Origin: Nitrospirota bacterium
GTDB lineage: Bacteria > Nitrospirota_A > Leptospirillia > Leptospirillales > Leptospirillaceae
Length of the DNA stretch: 14,452 bases
Assembly (NCBI GenBank): GCA_027335985.1
Contig: DAHWGX010000055.1
Location: 1-14,452 of the forward strand
Direction of reading: 5' to 3'
Of the stretch, positions 7,852-14,452 are shown in pieces. Each line of letters opens with the position of its first letter. Position 1 is the first letter of the stretch. Both the position numbers and the translations under genes were made by a program. A model generated the notes under the pieces. That model made no database searches. It saw only the letters and a list, made by a program, of their open reading frames with translations, and was not told the origin of the DNA.

Positions 7852-7956
7852 TTAAAAACCTATTTTCATACTCGCTGCTTTTTAATATTATCCATAAATT
7901 TAAATAAGATACAAAATAATAAACAACCATGATTAACCATCGTTTTCCGATATAAG

Positions 7957-7976
7957 TGTGCCAAAATTGTGCCAAA
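7957..7976. repeat. TGTGCCAAA direct repeat, 11-nt period
   Basis: TGTGCCAAA occurs at 7957-7965 and 7968-7976, spaced by 11 nt, about one helical turn, so both copies face the same side of the DNA. They lie just inside the island, 105-125 nt from the att scar, where integrase arm-type or excisionase sites are expected. The rest of 7852-8021 is AT-rich and contains no gene that I can support. Confidence 0.45.
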
Positions 7977-8021
7977 GAATTCTTCGATTGGTGGCTGTTT
8001 TCTGAAGAAGAGGTCAAGTGA

Positions 8022-8866
8022 CTAACCGATTCCCCCAGCCGGCAAAAAATCCCCTGTGGGATCTTCGCTCAAACTGATATATTCAAGACGCCATTGATCC
8101 ACTTTTCTGAGATCGGACAATGTTATTGAAGTGTCGGCCACGGCTTGGCAGTTCTCTAGCGCAATTTCATCCGAAGCCTCCGGAGTACCGTAGACGCTAT
8201 GAAAAAGCTTGAGGAGATCGTCCGCAACTTTTTCAGCCGCCTTTCTTACAGTGGAACCGCCTTCTATCGCATCGTAAACGACCAAAATGGAGAGGAGATA
8301 CGGGTCTCCGGCCACCAACTCATTGTTTCTCCCTTCGCCCAGATCGAAAAAAAGCCCGACCAGATTGCGGGATTCTGGCTCCAATATCTTCTCGATTTTT
8401 TTCTCGACCGTCTTTTTTCCGATCGGCTTCCGGAGTCTGTTTTCGAATGCGTTGGGGAAGGCAGGTCTTCCATAACGGGCTGCCAGCCATTGCTTCAACG
8501 CGCGCTTCTGATTATCCGCCAACTTAAAACTCGGATCTCCCATTCGAAATTTTGAGAGTTTTCTCTTATCGACCCGACTCCTGCCAGAAAATCGAAGGTC
8601 AAGGCAAAGTGATTGATCGGTCCCATCAGAAAACAAAAGGTGCAAACAACGTGGTTTCCTTGCATTCACGAATTTTGGATCAGGAGATGAAGCTATCTCG
8701 CAAACAATGACCTCTACGAACTCTTCACCTTCATTCGGCAGTCGCAATCGTGGGAAATGACGATCACGCGATTCTTTGAGTCTTTGGGCTCTACCAGACC
8801 CAGTTCCCGAGCAACCTCGTCCGTCAAAACGTCCCCCTGCCGCCATAGGGTATCGCGCCCGAGCAT
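8022..8866 (-). CDS. uncharacterised HDCD-motif protein, third cassette gene (one frameshift)
   Basis: The true N-terminus is in a different frame from the body. ATG 8866, 18 nt after the upstream gene's stop and preceded by GAAAGG, gives MLGRDTLWRQGDVLTDEVAR and continues to VIVISHDCD. One missing base in GACTGCC near 8741 (GACCTGCC expected) would continue it as LPNEGEEFVEVIVCEIA to the TAG at 8022. Corrected, the protein has about 281 residues. It is soluble and without a signal peptide, with a charged middle (KKTVEKKIEKILEPE). The RQGDVLT...VISHDCD N-terminus resembles a class of hypothetical proteins with an SxxCD/HDCD motif, but I know no function. The indel could be a real inactivation or a homopolymer sequencing error. 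A start at ATG 8846 in the body frame gives a glycine/arginine-rich, unnatural N-terminus and is rejected. Confidence 0.65.
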
Positions 8867-8884
8867 CTCGGCCCTTTCTAAAAT

Positions 8885-9520
8885 CTACTCAATGGAACCG
8901 GGAAGCGAGATGTAGGACTGCCAATCATTTGTGGATTTGGACTTGGATGACGACAGACCGGATTTCCTGTAGGAATTCTCCATGGCTTTGGCTTCAATGA
9001 TCAGGGTCTTTACAGGCTCATCAATGCTCTCACCTGACCTAAAGAGATCCATCAGGGACCGCCCGCCAAAAGTCTTCATTTTTAACAATGACCCGGCACG
9101 CAAAACTTCCGACTTCCGAAAATCATCCGCTATCCGGCTGAATTCGGCTATCCGGGTACTTTTATCCTGCTCAGGAGTCGAGGTTCCTGACATCCACTTG
9201 TAAACGGTTTGACGAGAAACATCGAAAAGAAGGGCCAGATCCGAGATCGATGGGTCAAACACGCCGCGAATGTTTTCAATGTGCTCTGCAACTGTTCTCA
9301 CATCAATCTGCTCAACATCTTCAAACGATGCATCAGACGAATCAATAATGAATGGAACCCGCGTCTGGACATACGAACTCCATCCACGAGCATGATCCAT
9401 TGAATAGTTACATCCAGTTCCAGTCAGGAGGAGCATGCCAATACCTATAACGACATCTCTTACCACAAAAATCGGCTCTGTCGATGGAACCGTTTGCGTA
9501 GGTGCGGGAAAGATATACAT
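8885..9520 (-). CDS. HTH protein of the TIGR04255 cassette
   Basis: This 211-residue protein starts at ATG 9520, chosen over TTG 9532 because GGGGGA precedes it at close spacing. The upstream TIGR04255 stop is 18 nt away, so the genes are co-transcribed. Residues 91-112 (SISDLALLFDVSRQTVYKWM and on) form a clear Cro/XRE-like helix-turn-helix. Residues 147-165 include FGGRSLMDLFRSGESID, reminiscent of the small C-terminal domain of MbcA/ParS/Xre antitoxins, though this is a tentative resemblance. Residues 16-37 form a hydrophobic stretch (IFVVRDVVIGIGMLLLTGTG) with internal charges, unusual for a soluble DNA-binding protein and not a clean signal peptide. It is the obvious candidate to autoregulate the operon through the TGTCAA repeats, by inference. 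Confidence 0.75.
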   Translation of the reverse strand: MYIFPAPTQTVPSTEPIFVVRDVVIGIGMLLLTGTGCNYSMDHARGWSSYVQTRVPFIIDSSDASFEDVEQIDVRTVAEHIENIRGVFDPSISDLALLFDVSRQTVYKWMSGTSTPEQDKSTRIAEFSRIADDFRKSEVLRAGSLLKMKTFGGRSLMDLFRSGESIDEPVKTLIIEAKAMENSYRKSGLSSSKSKSTNDWQSYISLPGSIE

Positions 9521-9538
9521 TATTTCCCCCAATTTTTC

Positions 9539-10336
9539 TCAGGCCCAAATAGCCTTGGAATGGTCTGTGGTCGTGGCTTCAAAAGCATTTTTGATTGCTT
9601 TATGTAACGAAACGATCTGGTTTCCGATTATGTCGAAATCAAGAGATATCTGACCCTCTGCGTAGTGATCCATATCAATGACAGCATGGGAACAGACTTC
9701 TTTAATATCAAACCGAGCCTTCGGCAACAGCCCATGAGGAACAATACCAGGTGGGTAACCAAGAGGTGCGGTTATCTGATGAACTCGAGCCATGAGTGTT
9801 CCTTTTTGCAAAAGAGGACCGCACTCGGTCTCGAAGACGGATTCGTACAAAGCATACTTCCTTATTGCACCAAAACGGATGCCGCAAAGTCCTTCAGCAA
9901 GATACTGATCGACGCTTTCACCCGGTTGAGGCAATACCGCATCAAGATACCGGAGTCCTAACCGACTCACATGATCAAGTTGCACTACTGCGTGGACCGT
10001 CTTGAGTCCACGCAACAGTTCTAGAATGAACTGCTCGTTCGTTTCGTAGTGCGTTGTATGGTAGGTTAAGGAAAAGTCGTTCAGTATAAATCCGGAGGTT
10101 CTATCCCCTTTTGTAAGCAACCAGGATATTGCCGGAACAATATTGGGAGAGATCATTTTTTGATCAGAGTGGGCAAACTGAAGATGCATCATTTGCAGCG
10201 GTTCAAAGAGTGTGTAGCCCTCCCGCCGAAGACGATCCTGAACATCGCTCACATACTTGTTCATAGTTGCGACAGGACTGAACTGAGCTTGAGCCAAGGC
10301 ATAGTAGACAGGAGCATTGGACATCTTCACACTCAC
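9539..10336 (-). CDS. TIGR04255 family protein
   Basis: This 265-residue protein runs from GTG 10336, with AGGAG 7 nt upstream (10344-10348). It begins MSVKMSNAPVYYALAQAQFS, then shows SGFILNDFSLTYHTTHYE, GLKTVHAVVQLDHVSRLGLR and YLDAVLPQPGES. These are hallmarks of the sporadically distributed TIGR04255 family as I remember it (NAPVYY-AL-Q-xF at the start, xRxGxRYLDAVxP in the middle). No enzyme motif is evident and the function is unknown. It is the first gene of a three-gene minus-strand operon with the HTH and HDCD proteins. The patchy distribution, and here its place in satellite cargo, suggest an accessory or defence role. Confidence 0.8.
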   Translation of the reverse strand: MSVKMSNAPVYYALAQAQFSPVATMNKYVSDVQDRLRREGYTLFEPLQMMHLQFAHSDQKMISPNIVPAISWLLTKGDRTSGFILNDFSLTYHTTHYETNEQFILELLRGLKTVHAVVQLDHVSRLGLRYLDAVLPQPGESVDQYLAEGLCGIRFGAIRKYALYESVFETECGPLLQKGTLMARVHQITAPLGYPPGIVPHGLLPKARFDIKEVCSHAVIDMDHYAEGQISLDFDIIGNQIVSLHKAIKNAFEATTTDHSKAIWA

Positions 10337-10378
10337 GACTATACTCCTAGCAATAAAGACGCATATTAAAATCATCAA

Positions 10379-10417
10379 TTGACACTATGGTTGACAGTAT
10401 ACACTCCGGTTGACACT
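10379..10417. promoter_or_regulatory. promoter with three TTGACAC-type repeats upstream of TIGR04255 operon
   Basis: TTGACACT (10379-10386), TTGACAGT (10391-10398) and TTGACACT (10410-10417) are direct repeats. On the minus strand, TATACT (revcomp of 10396-10401) is a good -10 box, with a weak -35 TTGTTT 18 nt upstream (10420-10425). The repeats then fall in the spacer, over the -10/start, and just downstream, as operators would. The remainder of 10426-10629 is a gene-free stretch with no other recognised element. Confidence 0.45.
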
Positions 10418-10623
10418 CGAAACAAGCGGGAGTTTGACCGACAGAGATCATTGGACAACGATTGGAGACTTCATTATCAGCACTTAACCCCAAATTTGTC
10501 GTTTTCAAGGAAACCCATTATTGATGAACTGGAGAGATACTACCAATGACTGATTCCGTAATCGGGATTGTTGTAATACTGTTTGGAATCCAATCCTTTA
10601 ATCAAGAACGAAACTAGGTGATC

Positions 10624-10673
10624 TCTAAAAAAACGCACGAATAAACCCACGCGCGCGTTTATTCGTGCGTTTT
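10624..10673 (-). terminator. intrinsic terminator overlapping the stop codon of the AlbA_2 gene
   Basis: The 17-nt arms AAAACGCACGAATAAAC (10630-10646) and GTTTATTCGTGCGTTTT (10657-10673) are perfect reverse complements around a 10-nt GC-rich loop. On the minus strand the hairpin ends in a run of seven T (10627-10633), so it terminates the leftward operon. Its first arm encodes the final residues KTHE and the TAA (10659-10661) of that gene. On the plus strand only four T follow. Confidence 0.88.
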
Positions 10674-12362
10674 CATGATTAACTCGTACTGGACAGCACG
10701 TCCCGTTCCTCCTATTTTTCTTAATTTCCCTTCATTTACAAGATGCTGAAGAAGCCGATAGGCCTGATGGCTCTTGATTTGACAAAAGTTCGTTGCTTCC
10801 GCCCGCGAAATGGACCCTTTCTTTTCAGCGAAGGCAAGAAGTTTCTCTTCGAGACCCTTCCTCATCTCATGGGTGATTCGGAAAGGAGGAAGAACAGTGA
10901 GGGTTCCTGTGGTGATTGCTGACGAACTCGATTCTCCAGACAACTCAATTCTTTTCGACTGAAGGTTCCGGCTCTTGAGGTCGTCCATTTTTCCCCGAAT
11001 CTCCCGGGGAGATTTTTGCACGATGCGGGCTGCTTCTTCCAGGGAAAGAGTCCCTCGATCCCACCAGGCACGGAGTATGAGGAGATCGTCAAGGTCAAGC
11101 GAGCGGCCAGAAAGACCTTCCTCAGTCACCATCCGGACAAAAGGAAGATCAGGAAGCCTACCGGAAAGAACAAGGACCACATCGGTCGATGTGGTCCTCT
11201 CGTAGGAGGGGACGGCTCTCCCGTTTCTGAGTTGTTCGAAGAAAATCGTATCGATCCCACGGGCGGTCCGTTCCACATAGCCCGCCCGCTTGAAAGCATC
11301 AGCCAACCTCGGATTTCTCGGGTGTGGAGCTGTCACAAGAAGAGTCTCCATCGAAACCCCTTCGGGAAGCCCTCCGGGGCTACTGATCTCGAGACAGTCC
11401 TTCTTCCATTGAATGTAAATGGCATTGAAACGGGTATAGTCCCGATGAATCAGGGCATTCGCGACCGCCTCCCGAAAAGCCTTCTCAGAATAATCCGGAA
11501 TTCCGACCCTCTTGAATCCAACCTGGATCTCGGTCTCTCGGTAGCGAGCACGAAACCGTCCCAGCAATTCGTCCATCACCCTTAAAAGAGGCCAACGAAA
11601 AAAATCGTTGACGACGATCTGGGTATCCGACAACTCCTGAAAAGCCACTTCATGGGAAGGGAGAAAGCGATATAAACTCTCCTCCTTCCCAAACAGAAGC
11701 AGAGCCAGAAGTCGTATCTCTGGACGGTCCTTTGGGCCATCCACACATCCCAAGACCCTCGCAAGATCCCAGTCGGACAAGGGAATCAGGGTCTGATCTC
11801 CCATGCCATGACTTTCTCGAATCGTTCGACGGAACCGCTCGAACTCGAGAATATCAAGGTCGTCCCATGTGGCATCCGGAACAGGAAGGGCGAGATACTC
11901 TGATCCGCCACGGCCGGAGATGTGTGACTGCATTTCATGGTAGTGGAAAGGAACACATTCCGGGTTCCCTTTTCCATCAAGTCTCCGTCGCAAATACTTG
12001 CCATCGGAAGTTCCGACCGGAGATCCGGCCCTGGGAATCTGAAAAACCAGAACAGATTTTCCGAGAATCGTTACCTCTTCCACACGACAGATAATGGCAG
12101 GATGAGTTTTGCTCCCGATCATTGCCGCCACGCGGGAGAGGTTGGTTTTCGAATGTTCGTGACGAGGACGGGCTCCCGTGATCGCTCCGTCATCCTCGAC
12201 TCCAACAAACAGATACCCCCATTCCTGATCATGATGGTTTGCCAGGCAAACCACTGCTTCAACCAAATCCCTGTCGTTCAAGGACCCGGAACGTTCCCCC
12301 TTGAATTCGACATAGAGCGTTTCGCCCTGCTCAATCAGAGACCGAACTTCTGCAGGAGTCAC
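10659..12362 (-). CDS. AlbA_2/Schlafen-type ATP-binding regulator
   Basis: The 567-residue protein has the COG2865-type architecture. The N-terminal AlbA_2 (divergent AAA_4/Schlafen-core-like) domain spans about residues 10-130, with YVEFKGERSG, VVCLANHH and GYLFVGVEDDG. A HATPase_c_4 GHKL-like ATPase lies at about 290-390, with N-box REAVANALIHRDY near 295-307 and EISSPGGLPEG near 325-335. The C-terminal winged helix is at about 505-560 (SRAEATNFC to VQYEL). The start is GTG 12362 with GGGGGA upstream; no ATG fits. It follows the HTH regulator gene by 63 nt on the same strand. Members are usually called putative transcriptional regulators. AlbA_2/Schlafen domains also occur in nucleic-acid-processing and anti-phage proteins, so either role is possible. 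Confidence 0.88.
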   Translation of the reverse strand: MTPAEVRSLIEQGETLYVEFKGERSGSLNDRDLVEAVVCLANHHDQEWGYLFVGVEDDGAITGARPRHEHSKTNLSRVAAMIGSKTHPAIICRVEEVTILGKSVLVFQIPRAGSPVGTSDGKYLRRRLDGKGNPECVPFHYHEMQSHISGRGGSEYLALPVPDATWDDLDILEFERFRRTIRESHGMGDQTLIPLSDWDLARVLGCVDGPKDRPEIRLLALLLFGKEESLYRFLPSHEVAFQELSDTQIVVNDFFRWPLLRVMDELLGRFRARYRETEIQVGFKRVGIPDYSEKAFREAVANALIHRDYTRFNAIYIQWKKDCLEISSPGGLPEGVSMETLLVTAPHPRNPRLADAFKRAGYVERTARGIDTIFFEQLRNGRAVPSYERTTSTDVVLVLSGRLPDLPFVRMVTEEGLSGRSLDLDDLLILRAWWDRGTLSLEEAARIVQKSPREIRGKMDDLKSRNLQSKRIELSGESSSSAITTGTLTVLPPFRITHEMRKGLEEKLLAFAEKKGSISRAEATNFCQIKSHQAYRLLQHLVNEGKLRKIGGTGRAVQYELIMKTHE

Positions 12363-12425
12363 ATCAATATCCCCCGGATTAAACAGAAAATCTCATTCGT
12401 GTACCCTACCCTCAAGCGGAAACGG

Positions 12426-13166
12426 TTACTTTTCTTCAGAAGGATCTTCAATTTCCGGAAATCTCTCAAGAATGTCTCTCTGGAAGACCCCCTTTTTCTC
12501 GAGTATCTTACCAAAGGACTCCCATTTCATCAGATTTTTTGGAGTCTCAACCTTTCCCTCAGCTTTCCACAAAATCCGGTCGTAATCTTCGACCGTAACG
12601 ACTCCCTTTTCCCATTCGTCGAAAATCTCCGCGTCGATCAACAAAGTTTCCAGGCGACCCGATGGATGGATAGCCTGGAATCGGCTTCTTGGACGCCAAT
12701 GGACTTTTCCGGGGGGAAGGATGTGTAGTCCAAAAAGAGAAAGATCGGCTCCCCGAATGAGCGGAGAAAGAGTTGTCCTGAGATAAATCCGGACAGGGAG
12801 ATTCCGGTCATAAAAGGCGACCCGGAGGGGAAAGGTCCATTCCGTGATATTCCGGCCGAGCGGGGCAAGTGTAATCATTTCCCAATTACTTCCCGCCCAC
12901 TCCAGTGTGCGAACGAGGGGGCCCAGGTCCAGTTCCTTCAGCTTCCAGTTCCAGACATGGACCCGATCTTTCCTCAGCGTCCCTCCCGACACCCCCAAAG
13001 CCTCCAAAAGCCGGTACTGCTTGCCTACACCGATCGTCGTTTTTCCGTGCTTCAGCCAGCTTGACAGGTGCGACGGAAAAACCAGGGCACTTTTCGCAAG
13101 TTGCAGATTTGTCATGCCAGACAAGACAAAAAGATCCTTAACGAGGGTATGGACAGATTCCGACAT
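12426..13166 (-). CDS. Cro/CI-like HTH regulator of the island
   Basis: This 246-residue protein starts at ATG 13166 behind AAGGGGG with a 4-5 nt gap. Residues 18-42 (MTNLQLAKSALVFPSHLSSW followed by LKHGK) fit an XRE-type helix-turn-helix. The C-terminal 180 residues are rich in Trp/Arg/Leu and carry no recognisable S24 peptidase or dimerisation motif, so this is not a LexA/CI-type self-cleaving repressor. The gene is divergent from the AlpA-like gene across a 9-nt-period repeat array, the classic repressor-operator arrangement of a mobile element switch. It is probably co-transcribed with the AlbA_2 gene. Confidence 0.75.
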   Translation of the reverse strand: MSESVHTLVKDLFVLSGMTNLQLAKSALVFPSHLSSWLKHGKTTIGVGKQYRLLEALGVSGGTLRKDRVHVWNWKLKELDLGPLVRTLEWAGSNWEMITLAPLGRNITEWTFPLRVAFYDRNLPVRIYLRTTLSPLIRGADLSLFGLHILPPGKVHWRPRSRFQAIHPSGRLETLLIDAEIFDEWEKGVVTVEDYDRILWKAEGKVETPKNLMKWESFGKILEKKGVFQRDILERFPEIEDPSEEK

Positions 13167-13188
13167 GCGTCCCCCTTACATTCCATTG

Positions 13189-13239
13189 ATTACTATGATT
13201 ACATTTATTACATTACAGATCGTGTAATTCGTGTAATTC
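13189..13239. promoter_or_regulatory. operator array between divergent HTH and AlpA-like genes
   Basis: ATTAC occurs at 13189, 13198 and 13207, an exact 9-nt period. The opposite orientation follows as a perfect tandem 9-mer GTGTAATTC at 13222-13230 and 13231-13239. At the junction ATTACA-GATCG-TGTAAT (13212-13228) is a perfect inverted repeat. The array fills the AT-rich intergenic region that must contain both divergent promoters. It probably binds the HTH regulator and/or the AlpA-like protein. Confidence 0.7.
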
Positions 13240-13269
13240 AGATTGTCGATGAAAACCGGAGGGGAGTCA

Positions 13270-13536
13270 ATGGAAATGCAATTGGACAACGTCACAGAAA
13301 ACCATCGTATTGCCGTCACAATCCGCGAGTTTTCACGAATGGTCGGGCTTTCTGAGCCTTCGATCCGTGGATATCTGATGCGGGATCCTTCAAAACTCCC
13401 ACCCACATTCCGGGTCGGAATACGGATCCTGTTCCGGATCGATGACATTGAGCGCTGGCTGAAAAACAGTCCGGCTGAGACTCCCCGGAGCACTCGGGGT
13501 CCGGGAAGACCGAGAAAAACAGCGAAGCAGGGCTGA
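13270..13536 (+). CDS. AlpA-like DNA-binding protein (excisionase/regulator)
   Basis: This 88-residue protein starts at ATG 13270, chosen because GGAGGGGAG ends 3 nt before it; TTG 13243 would add nine residues without a ribosome binding site. Its middle reads VTIREFSRMVGLSEPSIRGY, then LPPTFRVGIRILFRIDDIER and W, the AlpA/MerR-like winged helix pattern in which R-I-L-F-R-I-DDIERWL closes the domain. The tail GRPRKTAKQG is basic, like an AT-hook (GRPRK). AlpA homologues in P4-like elements control integrase expression or excision. It is transcribed toward the primase gene, 6 nt away in the same frame, and divergent from the repressor. Confidence 0.75.
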   Translation: MEMQLDNVTENHRIAVTIREFSRMVGLSEPSIRGYLMRDPSKLPPTFRVGIRILFRIDDIERWLKNSPAETPRSTRGPGRPRKTAKQG

Positions 13537-13542
13537 CAGAGG

Positions 13543-14452
13543 GTGAGTACTCCAAAATCCCTTCCATTCCGAAAGCGGGTCGACGAAAAAGCCAGTCCGG
13601 AATTGAAGTATGTGGCCTATCTTTCGGAACGCAAGATCCCGGAGTCCGATCTCCCTCTGTTTGCTGCTCCCGATGAAGGATCCGGAGTCCTCTACAAATG
13701 GGCCGGAACCCACTGGCAGATGATTTCCCCCTTCGACTGTGAACGGATGGCGTGGAAGTGGCTAACAGAGAACTCCCCAAATGAGGCAACGCCTCGAAAA
13801 GCTCAATCCTGTTCCAACGCCGCCTGCCTTGAAATTTTCAAGATTCCCTCTCCCCAGATGACCGCGATCGTCATTCCGACAAAATCGGGATACCTGCACA
13901 TCGGACAGACCGACCCTCCCTTGAATCTGCTGGATGCCGATCCAGCCCTCGGAATCACCTATTGTCTCAATTGCGCCTATGACCCCGAAGCTCCCGCCCC
14001 TTTATTCAAGGCGTTCACGGGAGAAATCCTGCCCGACCCGGATGTGCGGGACCTCGTCCAGGAATATGCCGGATACACCCTCCTGGGAGATACCCGCTAT
14101 CAAAAGGCCCAATGGTGGATCGGCGCAGGCGCCAACGGGAAAGGAACACTGGCCCAGATCGTCGCAGCACTCCACCAACGGGCCAGCGCCCTGTCTATCG
14201 ACAGTCTGGACGGCTTCCGGCTGGTCCCGCTCCTGGATGCCACACTGATCTACGTCGACGAGACGCCGAAAAAGATCGACGAACAGCGCCTGAAAACACT
14301 TCTGTCCGGCGACCTTGTTTCCATCGATCGCAAATACCGGGATCCCGTTTCCTTCCGTCCCAGCGCGAAATGGATCGTTCTCGGGAACGATCTCCCCGCG
14401 ATCACAGACCAGTCCGACGGATTCTGGAGACGCTGGCATGTCATCCCCTTCC
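13543..14452 (+). CDS. D5/P4-type primase-helicase, N-terminal part (open at right edge)
   Basis: From GTG 13543 (six nt after the AlpA-like stop, with GAGG immediately before it) the frame is open for 303 codons to the window end. Residues 1-190 are a D5_N-like region including DVRDLVQEYAGYTLLGDTRY. Then come Walker A GAGANGKGT (about 194-202), Walker B LIYVDET (D239, E240) and a sensor-type segment KWIVLGNDLPAITDQSDGFW with RRWHVIPF. This is a superfamily 3 helicase of the phage/plasmid primase family (D5/DUF5906). No Toprim/primase catalytic motif is visible in the part present. It drives replication of the excised element. No better start exists before a Met near residue 60. Confidence 0.88.
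   Translation, partial: MSTPKSLPFRKRVDEKASPELKYVAYLSERKIPESDLPLFAAPDEGSGVLYKWAGTHWQMISPFDCERMAWKWLTENSPNEATPRKAQSCSNAACLEIFKIPSPQMTAIVIPTKSGYLHIGQTDPPLNLLDADPALGITYCLNCAYDPEAPAPLFKAFTGEILPDPDVRDLVQEYAGYTLLGDTRYQKAQWWIGAGANGKGTLAQIVAALHQRASALSIDSLDGFRLVPLLDATLIYVDETPKKIDEQRLKTLLSGDLVSIDRKYRDPVSFRPSAKWIVLGNDLPAITDQSDGFWRRWHVIPF

Larger units (their letters stand above)
7803..14452. mobile_element. tRNA-Val-integrated island, phage-satellite-like (right end outside window)
   Basis: The left boundary is the tRNA-Val 3' scar. The content is a D5/P4-type primase-helicase, an AlpA-like protein, a divergent HTH regulator with clustered operators, an ATP-binding AlbA_2 regulator and an accessory three-gene cassette next to the att end. 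No capsid, terminase or tail genes are visible, and the base composition is clearly more AT-rich than the left half. This matches integrated satellites or plasmid-like elements (P4-type organisation). The integrase and intact tRNA-Val(GAC) are predicted right of 14452 but not seen. Confidence 0.7.

Noticed and set aside
10379..10417. TTGACAC repeats as plasmid replication iterons
   Set aside because: Only three copies with unequal spacing, next to a promoter and not near the replication gene; operators are more likely.
12426..13166. LexA/CI-type self-cleaving repressor
   Set aside because: The HTH is present but no S24 peptidase Ser-Lys dyad region is recognisable in the C-terminal part.
1..14452. 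CRISPR array
   Set aside because: I saw no regularly spaced repeats of 24-40 nt with unique spacers; the only periodic array (13189-13239) has 9-nt units without spacers.

Overview
The window is bacterial and has two very different halves. The left part (1 to about 7800) is GC-rich with strong GC3 bias. It carries a well-formed sigma-54 promoter, a large SNF2-type helicase and several decayed genes. The style is compatible with an environmental organism such as Leptospirillum (Nitrospirota), but that assignment is tentative because no housekeeping marker is present. The right part (about 7803 to the window end) is more AT-rich and looks like an integrated phage-satellite-like island.

Left half. 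A secreted protein gene runs off the left edge on the minus strand, behind a strong Shine-Dalgarno sequence and a near-consensus sigma-54 promoter. Next, also on minus, lie the 3' end of an Hsp70-like gene and, directly abutting it, a zinc-ribbon gene whose best coding frame switches twice. At about 1280 the Hsp70-like fragment meets a headless vapB antitoxin. The vapB fragment overlaps (ATGA) a vapC gene with two in-frame TAA codons, so this toxin-antitoxin module is dead. A poorly readable stretch follows (1829-2273). Then comes a promoter and a 1418-residue SNF2/SWI2 ATPase (2323-6579), the dominant intact gene here. Behind it are transposase debris: an IS66-family C-terminus (plus strand) and an IS3-family OrfB C-terminus (minus strand).

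Junction. At 7803-7851 lies, on minus, exactly the 3' part of a tRNA-Val(GAC), from the anticodon stem to CCA, without its 5' half. This is the classic scar of a tRNA-targeting integrase. The geometry places the chromosome to the left and the island to the right; the intact tRNA and the integrase should lie beyond the right edge.

Island. Reading from the right there is a D5/P4-type primase-helicase (open at the edge), an AlpA-like DNA-binding protein, a divergent Cro/CI-like HTH regulator with a striking 9-nt-period operator array between them, and an AlbA_2/Schlafen-type ATP-binding regulator. The last of these ends in a perfect 17-bp terminator hairpin that contains its own stop codon. A second minus-strand operon of three genes occupies the cargo position next to the att scar: a TIGR04255 family protein, an HTH protein with a possible MbcA/ParS-like tail, and an uncharacterised protein with an HDCD motif that needs one frameshift correction. 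Its promoter is studded with three TTGACAC-type repeats. This conserved-looking three-gene cassette in satellite cargo position is the best candidate in the window for an undescribed (possibly anti-phage) system.
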